Below, one piece after another: positions 51,804-60,067 of a DNA stretch of 64,000 nt; within the stretch, counting starts at the first letter, position 1; the number at the start of each line of letters is the position of its first letter. Both the position numbers and the translations under genes were made by a program. This stretch comes from Dyella_B nitratireducens (GTDB lineage Bacteria > Pseudomonadota > Gammaproteobacteria > Xanthomonadales > Rhodanobacteraceae), in the NCBI RefSeq assembly GCF_049532905.1, contig NZ_CP064032.1, positions 2,914,001 through 2,978,000 of the forward strand, read 5' to 3'. A model generated the notes under the pieces. That model made no database searches. It saw only the letters and a list, made by a program, of their open reading frames with translations, and was not told the DNA's origin.

Positions 51804-53840
51804 ATGTTATCGATCCGGAAAGCGGTTCTTGCTGCCTTGTGCCTGTGCCCGCTGGGTGCACTGGCTGCCGATCAGGCGCCCGACTTCAGCAGTACCGATG
51901 GGCAGTATCTGGATTGGCTTGATCGCAGCGTCAAGCCAGGCGTCGACTTCTTTCACTTCGCCAACGGCGGCTGGCTCAAGGCCAACCCGATTCCACCGGA
52001 TCGCGCCGAATGGGGTGCGTATGTGGCGGTCGACTTGGGGAACCAGCGCTTCATCCATGACATGGTGGAAAAGGCCAGCCATGGCACCAAGGCGGCGCCA
52101 GGCAGCGTCGAGCAAAAGGTGGGTGATTTCTACGCCAGCGGCATGGACGAAAAGGCAATTAATAGCGCTGGCATCAAGCCGCTGCAGCCGGAACTGGATC
52201 GCATTGCCAAGATCAATACGGTCGAGCAGTTGCCGGACGAGTTCGCGCACTTGCAGATGATCGGCGTTGCCGCGCCGCTGTCGCTGCAGCAGATGCAGGA
52301 TTTCAAGGACAGCAGCAAGGTGATTGCCGTAGCCATGCAGGCCGGGCTCGGCCTGCCCGACCGCGACTTTTACGTGCAAAGCGGCGACGCGAGCGAGAAC
52401 ATCCGCGCGGAATACGTCAAGCACATCGCACGCACTTTCCAACTGCTTGGCGACAACCAGGCGCTCGCGGAAACCGAAGCAAAGTCCGTCATGACCTTGG
52501 AAACCAGCCTCGCCAAAGGCTCCATGACCGATGTGGCGATGCGTGACCCGAAAGCGATCTACCATCCGATGGATGTTTCAAGCATCAACGCACTGACGCC
52601 GCGCCTGCACTGGCAAGGCTTGATGGCGGGGATTGGCCATCCGGAAATCCATGGTCTCAATGTCGCCACGCCGGATTTCTTCAAGACCGTGAACGTGGAG
52701 CTGACGCACACCTCGCTCAACGATTGGAAGACCTACTTGCGCTGGCAGCTAGTACAGACCTACGCACCATACCTGTCGCAACCGTTCGTCGACGAAGACT
52801 TCCGCATGGCGTCGGTATTGAACGGCGAAAAGCAACAGAAGCCGCGCTGGCAGCGCGTATTGCGGGCCGAAGACAACGCCCTCGGCTTCGCCATCGGCAA
52901 GATGTATGTGGACCAGAAGTTTCCGCCGTCGTACAAGCAAGCGGCAACGCAGATGGTTAACCAGATCCGCGATGCACTGCGCGAAGATCTCAAGACGCTC
53001 GCATGGATGACGCCGGCAACACGCGAGGCGGCCATCAAGAAACTGGACATGATGGAGCTGCGTGTCGGCTATCCGGACAAGTGGCGCGATTACTCCGGGT
53101 TGCAGATCGATCGCGGCCCCTATGTGCTCAATGTGATGCGCGCCACCACCTTCGAGCAGCAACGCCAACTGGCGAAGATCGGCAAGCCCGTCGATCGCAG
53201 CGACTGGGACATGACGCCGCAGACGGTCAACGCCTACTACGATCCGTCGATGAACAACCTCAATATTCCAGCTGGCGTACTGCAACCGCCGCTGTACGAT
53301 CCGTCCTGGCCGGATTCGGTGAACTACGGCAACACCGGCGCAACGATCGGCCATGAAATGACGCATGGCTTCGATGACCAAGGCGCACAGTTCGACGGAC
53401 ACGGTAATTTGAAGAATTGGTGGGCGCCGTCAGACCTGAAGAAATTCCAGGCTGCCGTGAAGTGCGTCGCCGATCAATATTCGCAATACACCGTCGCCGA
53501 CGGTGTGCATGTTCAGGGCAAGCTGGTGACTGGTGAAGCCATCGCCGACCAAGGTGGTTTGATCCTGGCATGGCGCGCGTTCCACGCCCAGCCGGCCTTT
53601 GTAAACGCCAAAACGATCGGCGGCTTTACGCCCGATCAGCAGTTCTTTATTGCCTACGGACACTCCTGGGCCATGGCCACTCGCCCGGAAACGGCAAAGA
53701 CCCGCGTCACCACCGATCCGCATCCGCCTGAGATTTATCGCACCAATGGTGTGCTGGCCAACATGCCGGAATTCCAACAGGCGTTTGGGATTGTTCCACC
53801 GAGCCCGATGGTCAAGGTGGATCGCTGTGTGATTTGGTGA
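51804..53840 (+). CDS. M13-family (neprilysin-like) zinc metallopeptidase
   Basis: This 678-aa exported peptidase follows AAAGGGGA. The signal peptide ends ALAAD (about residue 22). FANGGWLKANPIPPDRAEWG is the typical M13 N-terminus. The catalytic part has NAYYDPSMNNLNIPAGVLQP, zinc motif HEMTH (517-521), third ligand Glu in GEAIADQGG (about 577) and final DRCVIW. These enzymes degrade small peptides in the periplasm. All catalytic residues are present. Confidence 0.96.
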   Translation: MLSIRKAVLAALCLCPLGALAADQAPDFSSTDGQYLDWLDRSVKPGVDFFHFANGGWLKANPIPPDRAEWGAYVAVDLGNQRFIHDMVEKASHGTKAAPGSVEQKVGDFYASGMDEKAINSAGIKPLQPELDRIAKINTVEQLPDEFAHLQMIGVAAPLSLQQMQDFKDSSKVIAVAMQAGLGLPDRDFYVQSGDASENIRAEYVKHIARTFQLLGDNQALAETEAKSVMTLETSLAKGSMTDVAMRDPKAIYHPMDVSSINALTPRLHWQGLMAGIGHPEIHGLNVATPDFFKTVNVELTHTSLNDWKTYLRWQLVQTYAPYLSQPFVDEDFRMASVLNGEKQQKPRWQRVLRAEDNALGFAIGKMYVDQKFPPSYKQAATQMVNQIRDALREDLKTLAWMTPATREAAIKKLDMMELRVGYPDKWRDYSGLQIDRGPYVLNVMRATTFEQQRQLAKIGKPVDRSDWDMTPQTVNAYYDPSMNNLNIPAGVLQPPLYDPSWPDSVNYGNTGATIGHEMTHGFDDQGAQFDGHGNLKNWWAPSDLKKFQAAVKCVADQYSQYTVADGVHVQGKLVTGEAIADQGGLILAWRAFHAQPAFVNAKTIGGFTPDQQFFIAYGHSWAMATRPETAKTRVTTDPHPPEIYRTNGVLANMPEFQQAFGIVPPSPMVKVDRCVIW

Positions 53841-54296
53841 GGCATGCATATTGCCTCATCGTCATTCCGGCGAAGGCCCATTGCTGTTCGGGGAATATTT
53901 TGTCGAAGCTCAGAAAATTGCCGCTCTATAGGCGCTTTTTGCAAAGGAATGCAGCGAGGAACTTGTTTTCACCATAGTCTTCAATCTTGCCTTATCGTCA
54001 TTCCGGCGAAGGCCGGAATGACGGTGAGGTACTACGAAACTTCCCCAGACAGCAGTGGGCGAAGGCTGGAATGACGGTTCGCTTTGAAACAACCTTGACG
54101 CGCAGTTTACTGTTCGCCGAAGTGAGAGAGAGAAAACCACGGGGACCTCAGCCTAAGTCAGCAAGGTGCGTGGAATGGCGTTTACGGAACATCGAGCAGC
54201 TTGTGCCCCCTCCTCCCATTGTCCGTTTCGACACACGCCATGCGTCGAGATAGGTGAATAGACCGAATCATCACCCTCGATAGGGAGAGAGCCACC
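53841..54296. other. Intergenic region with composite repeat
   Basis: Element G fills the first half. The remainder holds the promoter of the YciI-like gene. Confidence 0.55.
53860..54075. repeat. CGTCATTCCGGCG-family element G (long composite)
   Basis: Three arm pieces are separated by unique spacers. From CATTGCTGT (53879) to about 54018 it is over 90% identical to 38741-38880. It then resumes identity with 38955-39000, skipping about 75 bp of element C's inner spacer. Confidence 0.88.
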
Positions 54297-54656
54297 ATGA
54301 AGACGTATCTGCTCGCCATGTATCAACCTGGCGCGGAGGGCGACATGCCTTCGCGCGAGGCGCTGGAGAAAGTCATGCGGGAGGTTCGGGACATCCGTGA
54401 GGACATGAAGGCCGCTGGAGCCTGGATTTTCTCGGGTGGCCTGGATTCGCCAAGCACAGCCACCGTGTTACAGCGTCATGCTGGTGACGTGCGCACGACC
54501 GATGGACCGTTTGCTGAAACGAAGGGATATATCGCCGGCCTTACGATCATCCAGGTTCCCGATCTGGATGCGGCACTGGAGTGGGCTCGGAAACTGGCCA
54601 AAGTGATTGGGCTTCCTATGGAAGTACGGCCCTTTCTGGAGCGGAGCGTTGACTAA
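54297..54656 (+). CDS. YCII-family protein
   Basis: This 119-aa protein begins MKTYLLAMYQPGAEGDMPSR and contains IFSGGLDSPSTATVLQ, DGPFAETKGYIAGLTIIQVP and LDAALEWARKL. This is the YCII/DGPF domain pattern (DGPFxExKE-like) seen in proteins encoded near ECF sigma factors. No sigma gene is adjacent. The role is unknown, possibly a small-molecule isomerase or regulator. Confidence 0.88.
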   Translation: MKTYLLAMYQPGAEGDMPSREALEKVMREVRDIREDMKAAGAWIFSGGLDSPSTATVLQRHAGDVRTTDGPFAETKGYIAGLTIIQVPDLDAALEWARKLAKVIGLPMEVRPFLERSVD

Positions 54657-54690
54657 CGTTGCATCCACAATCAAAAAGGTGGGAAACGCC

Positions 54691-55143
54691 ATGAACATGA
54701 TCAAGCAAACCATATTGCCCGTCATAGCGGCCCTGGTCGCTGCGATGGTGATAAGCAGCATCTGGTATAGCCCCATGCTATTCGGCCCATCATCGGTCGC
54801 ACTGCGGGGCGAATGGTTTCATGTCCAACCCGATGCCTATGTCGCTCCGTGGAAATCGCTCGTCGAGATAGTGCGGGAAATCGTCATTGCCTACGCGCTT
54901 ACCCAGCTCGTCGCCAAACTCAATATCACCCGCCTTACGGATGCTGCGACGCTCGGGTTCTGGATGTGGATGGCCTTTCCCGTCTCGATGCTCGTGGGCG
55001 CGAGCCTATGGGATGACAAGCCTTGGGCGCTGAGCTTTATACATGCCGGGGACTGGTTCACCAAAATGCTGGTGATGTCGATGGTTATTACCCTGACGCG
55101 TCGCCTGGCATCCGCATCGCACGCATCACGATCTAACGCGTAA
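54691..55143 (+). CDS. DUF1761-family membrane protein
   Basis: This 150-aa protein after AAAGGTGGG has four predicted transmembrane helices (ILPVIAALVAAMVISSIWYS, EIVIAYALTQLVAKL, ATLGFWMWMAFPVSMLVGAS, FTKMLVMSMVITLTRRL). The WYSPMLFG and DDKPWALSFIHAGDW pieces match DUF1761. It starts 34 bp after the YCII gene and is probably in the same operon. Confidence 0.85.
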   Translation: MNMIKQTILPVIAALVAAMVISSIWYSPMLFGPSSVALRGEWFHVQPDAYVAPWKSLVEIVREIVIAYALTQLVAKLNITRLTDAATLGFWMWMAFPVSMLVGASLWDDKPWALSFIHAGDWFTKMLVMSMVITLTRRLASASHASRSNA

Positions 55144-55587
55144 ATCCACGGCAGTAACCTTTTGCATACGCCGCGTAGGCATAAGCCAACATCTCAAAGC
55201 ACCTGTCACCGACAGATGGCACGCGCCTTTTATGCGATGGTGCGCCAGTCGGGCGTGTCCATCCGCTGTGATGACCACGACACGCCCGACATGATGTGAA
55301 GTAACGCGGATCGCCCGAGTAGCAGCTCAGACGACCCGCTGGCCACCATCAACTTACCAGGAGTCAAACAGTGGTTAGATCGAATCATACGGCACCAACA
55401 CGTCTTCGTGCCCCCGCCACGGTGCTTTTTCCTTACTTCACCGCCGCGCAGGCTGCGCGTCGTCGAGCCAAAGTGGGCATTCGTCGAAACGGAAGCAGCT
55501 GATTCCGACAAAACGAGCAGGATTTTTCCTGAAACCCTTCACGCCGCGCGCAATACGCGGCGTGACCTAAGCGTGTGGAGAACACAA
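55144..55587. other. 444-bp region with hairpin and a possible 43-codon ORF
   Basis: This contains a GTCGGGCGTG hairpin (55248-55290). A GTG-started frame at 55371-55502, preceded by AGGAG, would give a very basic 43-aa peptide (MVRSNHTAPTRLRAPATVLF at its start). The peptide is not called as a gene because its composition mirrors GC-rich non-coding DNA. Confidence 0.35.
55248..55290. repeat. GTCGGGCGTG...CACGCCCGAC hairpin, copy 1
   Basis: 10-bp arms enclose a 23-bp loop. A second copy with similar flanks lies at 61759-61796. Here it is about 100 bp after the DUF1761 stop. Confidence 0.75.
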
Positions 55588-55854
55588 ATGGAAGACATGC
55601 ACGGCGGCCGCTGTGGGCCGCAACTCTATCTATTGTCCCAAGACGGCTACGAAGACCTTAAACACTTGCAGAACATGCTGACCTTGATGGCGCGCATTAC
55701 CTATAACGCGGAGAATGCCGAGAACGGCAAAGCAACGATGACGATTGGCCGCGCCGAGCTTTATTTCGTCTTTCAGTCGATCAACACGCAGCTCGGCGGC
55801 GTAATCGAACGTGTTGACAATGAGAATTGGCTTGGCACCCCAAGTCATGTATGA
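55588..55854 (+). CDS. XAC0095-like small protein
   Basis: This 88-aa protein starts at MEDMHGGRCGPQLYLLSQDG after GTGGAGAA; a longer frame from 55408 lacks a site. YLLSQDGYEDLKHLQNMLTL resembles the xanthomonad XAC0095 pattern (a short Y-LPEDG-like opening, then a leucine helix). IERVDNENW near the end also fits. The function is unknown. The match is from memory of the family. Confidence 0.6.
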   Translation: MEDMHGGRCGPQLYLLSQDGYEDLKHLQNMLTLMARITYNAENAENGKATMTIGRAELYFVFQSINTQLGGVIERVDNENWLGTPSHV

Positions 55855-56316
55855 CCGTAGCAACGATGGCGATGTAGGTTGGGGTGAGCGAACGCGAACC
55901 CCAACACCCCAGATCCGCTTTGCCGTCATTCCCGCGTATGAGCGGGGGCGTATTTTTAAGGTCAACCCTAAATAAATCAGCGCCGCTTTATAAACGAACC
56001 TGGCCCCGTTTTGGATTTAACCGGATCGCGGTGATTTCTTCACGCGGCAACCTTCAGAATCCGCCCTTCCAAGGGGAACAGTGCAAGGCCGGCACAGATC
56101 AGCGTGCCGGAGCAAGCAGAAGGGGTCATCCATAGTTTCGCCTTCCCATGCCGCAAAAAAACGGCACAGGAAACCCATTTGCTGTCGATGCGTCTTGAAA
56201 CCCATGCGTGAGGTAAACCCACTTCGCCCTGCATGAAAGCGGGCGGGTAAGGCGATGTCGATCACGGCCCCTTGGAAAGCACGATGTATCAAACCCTCAA
56301 CTGCAAGGAGAATGTC
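55855..56316. other. 462-bp intergenic region
   Basis: This contains a single REP-like unit at 55873-55905, a small CGTCATTCCCGC hairpin (55923-55950) and the promoter of the next secreted protein. No gene is supported. Confidence 0.5.
55873..55905 (+). repeat. Single REP-like unit, copy 11 (unpaired)
   Basis: GTAGGTTGGGGTGAGCGAAC followed by GCGAACCCCAAC is one half of the paired element with an 8-bp expanded loop. The inverted partner is missing. Confidence 0.75.
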
Positions 56317-57282
56317 ATGTTACGCGCATCATGCAACATTCGACTGCTTAATCTGATCGGTATCGTTGTGCTCTTTTTTGCGGGCTTCACATCAGCCCAG
56401 GCACTTCAGCCAGCTGGGCCTCACCGGCCTGCGGCCGTTCCAGCCAACTATGTCATCACGCCCTATGGCTACTTTCACCCCAGCTGCGTTGTGCACCTGG
56501 CCAAGGGAGATGTTCTGCAGAAGGCGACCAAAACCATCCAGCATGCGGATGGAAGCATCGAAGGCATGCATGTCTGCCAGTTCGCACATTTCAAGCCCAA
56601 CGGCGACATGGTGATGGGCGATCAGCGGCGCATCGACCCACCTTCGATCGGCCACGCCTGGGTTGAATACGCAGGCACGACCACGAGTTCCTCCTACGGC
56701 GAACTTGGTGCGGACTGGAATGTTCCATCCGCACCCACCGCCAACAACGGCCAGACCATCTACCTCTTCCCTGGCCTGGAGGATTACAACGACGTGGTGA
56801 CGATCCTTCAGCCCGTGCTGGGCTGGAACTCCGACTATGCGTCCGCATGGGGCATCGCCAGTTGGAATTGCTGCGAGAGTGGCACCGTTTATGAGGCCAC
56901 GCCCACTCGTGTCAACGTCGGCGACAAGATTGCCGGCTATATGTGGGACAACTGCGCAGCAGGAACGCTTACTTGCACGTCGTGGGATGTGCTCACCGAG
57001 GATCTGACCACCGGGAATTACTCCGAGCTGCAGGGCACGTCGAATTTCGGCCAAACTTTCAACTGGGCCTTTGCCGGCTCGCTGGAGGTCTACAACGTCT
57101 CGCAGTGCAGTGATTACCCGGCCGGTGGTTCATTCCAGTTTTACGATCTGGAACTCTACAACGATAGCTTCGTGGAGTACTCCAACCCGGGTTGGACGTT
57201 TAGCAATCTGTCCAGTGGATTGACGCCTCAATGCGGTTACGGGGCATCTATCTCGCCAGCGACGGTAACGCTCGACTATTGA
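56317..57282 (+). CDS. Secreted protein of unknown function, beta-rich
   Basis: This 321-aa protein starts at ATG 56317 after CAAGGAGA; earlier in-frame starts lack a site. The signal peptide is about 1-35 (NLIGIVVLFFAGFTSAQA). Mature regions such as GHAWVEYAGTTTSSSYGELG, DWNVPSAPTANNGQTIYLFP and WGIASWNCCESGTVYEATP indicate a beta-sandwich with cysteines, like uncharacterised proteins shared by bacteria and fungi. No catalytic motif is recognised. Confidence 0.78.
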   Translation: MLRASCNIRLLNLIGIVVLFFAGFTSAQALQPAGPHRPAAVPANYVITPYGYFHPSCVVHLAKGDVLQKATKTIQHADGSIEGMHVCQFAHFKPNGDMVMGDQRRIDPPSIGHAWVEYAGTTTSSSYGELGADWNVPSAPTANNGQTIYLFPGLEDYNDVVTILQPVLGWNSDYASAWGIASWNCCESGTVYEATPTRVNVGDKIAGYMWDNCAAGTLTCTSWDVLTEDLTTGNYSELQGTSNFGQTFNWAFAGSLEVYNVSQCSDYPAGGSFQFYDLELYNDSFVEYSNPGWTFSNLSSGLTPQCGYGASISPATVTLDY

Positions 57283-57409
57283 TCGTGTGCCAGGAGTGGA
57301 GGTGGCCAACTGTCGTTAGCCACCTCTGTCTCTTGAGGTATCCACATGTTTTTTGCCGTCATTCTGATAAGAAAATCGAAGTTCACGACATTGCTGTTTC
57401 AGAGCGACT

Positions 57410-57479
57410 CGTCATTCCGGCGAAGGCCGGAATCCATGCTTCGTACTGGCGATGGATTCCGGCCTTCGCCGGAATGACG
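57410..57479. repeat. CGTCATTCCGGCG-family element H
   Basis: A compact copy: arms CGTCATTCCGGCGAAGGCCG and CGGCCTTCGCCGGAATGACG, spacer GAATCCATGCTTCGTACTGG. Nearly identical to element I; the similarity extends about 60 bp to the left. Confidence 0.92.
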
Positions 57480-57495
57480 AGCCGCTTCCCAAATC

Positions 57496-57975
57496 TCATT
57501 GCTTTAAAGGTGGCGCTGCTTGCGCTATCTCGCGCAACGTCAACCAACCCGTTGGGCTACTTTTGTCCTGAACATAGATCACCATGGAGCGCCCTCTTCC
57601 GATCGATGGCGCGCCTCCGCTCCTGGGCGTTGTCTTGATTGAAAAAATGACCGTCTGTATCGCGACATTTCCAATGAAGCAGGTATTTTCGACGGTGTTT
57701 TCCACGAATTCCACTTTCGATTCCTTGAACCAGTCCCTTGCCCCTTTTTCCACGGCGTCCCGGCCTATCAGAACATTATTTCCACCAAAGTATTTGATGA
57801 CATTCGGACTATGCAGTCGCCCCACCATGGCGGCATCACCTCTGCTAAAGGCGTCCCTGATGGCAGCAGTTGCCTTATCCAATGATTGCCTCAAGGCCGC
57901 CGAATCGGTGCTGCACTGCGCATGCGCATTGATCGAGAAAAACACGACTATGAGCAGCAGGAATGTTTTCTTCAT
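57496..57975 (-). CDS. Exported SnoaL/DUF4440-like protein
   Basis: This 159-aa protein starts at MKKTFLLLIVVFF after GGAGGATCCT; an ATG at 57990 adds five residues. The signal peptide ends NAHAQ. The mature part has ATAAIRDAFSRGDAAMVGRL, NVLIGRDAVEKGARDWF and MVIYVQDKSSPTGWLTLREI, the pattern of periplasmic NTF2-like DUF4440 proteins. Function unknown. Confidence 0.82.
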   Translation of the reverse strand: MKKTFLLLIVVFFSINAHAQCSTDSAALRQSLDKATAAIRDAFSRGDAAMVGRLHSPNVIKYFGGNNVLIGRDAVEKGARDWFKESKVEFVENTVENTCFIGNVAIQTVIFSIKTTPRSGGAPSIGRGRSMVIYVQDKSSPTGWLTLREIAQAAPPLKQ

Positions 57976-58047
57976 AGGATCCTCCGTCAAGGAAACGCTG
58001 GTTTTTCCGGCGCTTGTCGCCAGGCAGCGCCAGCGGCAGATTCTGGT

Positions 58048-58824
58048 TCAGCGCCTGCCGATCGTAAACCAAGGCATCTTGCGATAAGAATCTGCAACAA
58101 CCCATCCACTTGCCGTCAAAACCCAGGAGACGACACTTTCGCTGTGTTGGTAGGCCGTGGCACCTGCGATCAAAATGGGTACCCATACGAGTAGCGTGAA
58201 CACTGCCATCTCAAGCACGGAAAGTGCAGCAGCCAGTCGTGCATAGACACCTACGAACATCGCGATACCCGCAGCGATGTAGGCAGCACCCGTGAAAGCC
58301 GCCCAGGCGACATGCCACGGTAACCACGAAGGCACCAGGACGACGGTCTCTTTGAAATAGCGGAAATGTCCAATGCCGAAGTAAATCATCGCCAATGCGT
58401 ACAGCACTCTAGCTATGCGAATGCCGGTGTCGCCGGTCGCAAAACGAAGAGCACTCGGCATTTTCCAACCCGTCGAAAACCATGCAAACAATACCCACGC
58501 AGCCGCCACATACACTGCAGCCTCAGCGCTGCCGTACCAGGGGTCCTGCGAGGCGGCAGAAATGAAGTCGGGTGCTCTGTAAAACAGCAACCAAGCCAGA
58601 AAATACACGAGCAAAATAAGCGCGGCATCGGCACGCCGCCAAAGCAAACCTATGCCACAACCCAATGAGATGAGTGCGCACAGATAAGGCAACCATTCGA
58701 TACTGGGAGTGCTGAGGTCCAGCGGTTGCCAGAGTGCGGCGTAGTTGCCGGTGATCAAACACTGGATACCCAGCGCGGTCATGGTTGCCGCGAAAATCGC
58801 ATGGCCCACGCTTGCAATGCGCAT
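58048..58824 (-). CDS. DoxX-like multi-pass membrane protein
   Basis: This protein of about 258 aa has seven or eight transmembrane helices from MRIASVGHAIFAATMTALGI to ESVVSWVLTASGWVVADSYR. LYALAMIYFGIGHFRYFKET and the helix pattern resemble a duplicated DoxX/DUF4267-type unit. The start at 58824 follows AGAGGGCAC; a longer frame from 58920 would add 32 residues. Function unknown. Confidence 0.7.
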   Translation of the reverse strand: MRIASVGHAIFAATMTALGIQCLITGNYAALWQPLDLSTPSIEWLPYLCALISLGCGIGLLWRRADAALILLVYFLAWLLFYRAPDFISAASQDPWYGSAEAAVYVAAAWVLFAWFSTGWKMPSALRFATGDTGIRIARVLYALAMIYFGIGHFRYFKETVVLVPSWLPWHVAWAAFTGAAYIAAGIAMFVGVYARLAAALSVLEMAVFTLLVWVPILIAGATAYQHSESVVSWVLTASGWVVADSYRKMPWFTIGRR

Positions 58825-59018
58825 TCCCGTGCCCTCTGGTGATTTTTGCCAGTGTATGGGCTTAAGCAACGGGTGTCGGAGGCCAAACACTGCGTTTTGG
58901 ATGCGGCCAATTTCTCTCAATACAAAGCCAGCGGAGTATTGGTATACGCCCCTTGCATCCAGGGCCTATTCGGCCCGCAAAGCGTCGCTCACCGCGAGAA
59001 AAGTCAGTCTACCTCGAC

Positions 59019-59594
59019 TCAGCCTGCACCATTTCCCTTGTAAATCAAAAAATTACCCTGATGCCGGCTTTTCGGCTCAGTAATGATGACATCGGCCACT
59101 TGCTTCGCCATGTCTTCCAACATTTCATCAGGTGTCGTGAGATGCGTCGTCGACTTCTCTTGATAGCTATAAGACGTCAACTCCAGCCCATTGGACGTAC
59201 TCAGAACACGCACCGAGATACCCGCGCGATTCGAGTGAATGCCCATGTGCCCGTAATAGTCCTGCACCTCGCCATTGATGACATATCGGTAGCCTTTCGA
59301 CTTGGCATAAGCGACCGCCGCATCGTCAGTGAGCGGCGCCTTGGCGCCAACGGGCCTCGGCAACGAAACGGCATTCAGGCCAGGCTTTTGCGAAAGCACA
59401 CGGACAAAGATCGAACTCGCTTTCGCTCCCGAGCCGTCACAATCCACCTGGTTCGCGATGGCGCAGTCCTCGAACATCACCACGGCAACCGTGCCCCCAT
59501 GGGGAACGCGGTGTTTTACAGTGATGGATGGGTCGGTGGCGCAGCCTGCCAAAAGCATCATCATTGCCAACAGGGCGCGTGTACGCATGGTCAT
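59019..59594 (-). CDS. DUF4823-like lipoprotein
   Basis: This 191-aa protein has a lipobox LLAGC (Cys18). The mature part (VKHRVPHGGTVAVVMFEDCA, SKGYRYVINGEVQDYYGH, HSNRAGISVRVLSTSNGLEL, EDMAKQVADVII) resembles DUF4823 outer-membrane lipoproteins. ATG 59594 follows GAGAGAGTC; an ATG six bases further in is the alternative. Confidence 0.75.
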   Translation of the reverse strand: MTMRTRALLAMMMLLAGCATDPSITVKHRVPHGGTVAVVMFEDCAIANQVDCDGSGAKASSIFVRVLSQKPGLNAVSLPRPVGAKAPLTDDAAVAYAKSKGYRYVINGEVQDYYGHMGIHSNRAGISVRVLSTSNGLELTSYSYQEKSTTHLTTPDEMLEDMAKQVADVIITEPKSRHQGNFLIYKGNGAG

Positions 59595-60067
59595 GAGTGA
59601 CTCTCTCCAAGCCTTAAAAGTGCCGACGCTGCGAAGCTAGAAAGGGGTAATAAAACTGCTTTGTCGAAGTAGCTAAGTCCGCGATCCGACAAGCTTGCCA
59701 GACATGGGATGTTCTGGAATAGATGGCGCAACTTATTGCGGAATCCGAACACCCATGATGAAGACGCGCCACGGAGTGACAGAATGGGATAGGAACGGGT
59801 GATTACGTCTGGCCCTGAGGTATTCACACGCTTTTTGCCATCGTTCCAGCAGGAAAATCGAAGTTCACGGCAATACTGTTTCAGAGCGGCTCGTCATTCC
59901 GGCGAAGGCCGGAATCCATGCTTCGTACTGGCGATGGATTCCGGCCTTCGCCGGAATGACGACTCGCTTCGAAATGGGGGGCGAAGTAACCCTTGATTTC
60001 GTTGGAATGGCGGTCAAAAAACGTGAAGAACCTTCAGATTCTGGCCCAAGTTTCGGCCATGCGCTCG
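59595..60067. other. 473-bp intergenic region
   Basis: This contains the lipoprotein promoter and element I. No gene is supported. Confidence 0.5.
59892..59962. repeat. CGTCATTCCGGCG-family element I
   Basis: Its 70-bp core matches element H almost exactly, and the upstream 60 bp are also similar (AAAATCGAAGTTCACG shared). Confidence 0.92.

Noticed and set aside
55371..55502. A GTG-started 43-aa basic frame after AGGAG
   Set aside because: Considered as a third RiPP precursor or small protein. No modifying enzyme is next to it, and the Arg/Ala/Pro content is what GC-rich DNA gives by chance.
25881..59962. Possible CRISPR array from recurring direct and inverted repeats
   Set aside because: The repeats are palindromic, spaced thousands of bases apart and have no regular spacers or cas genes.
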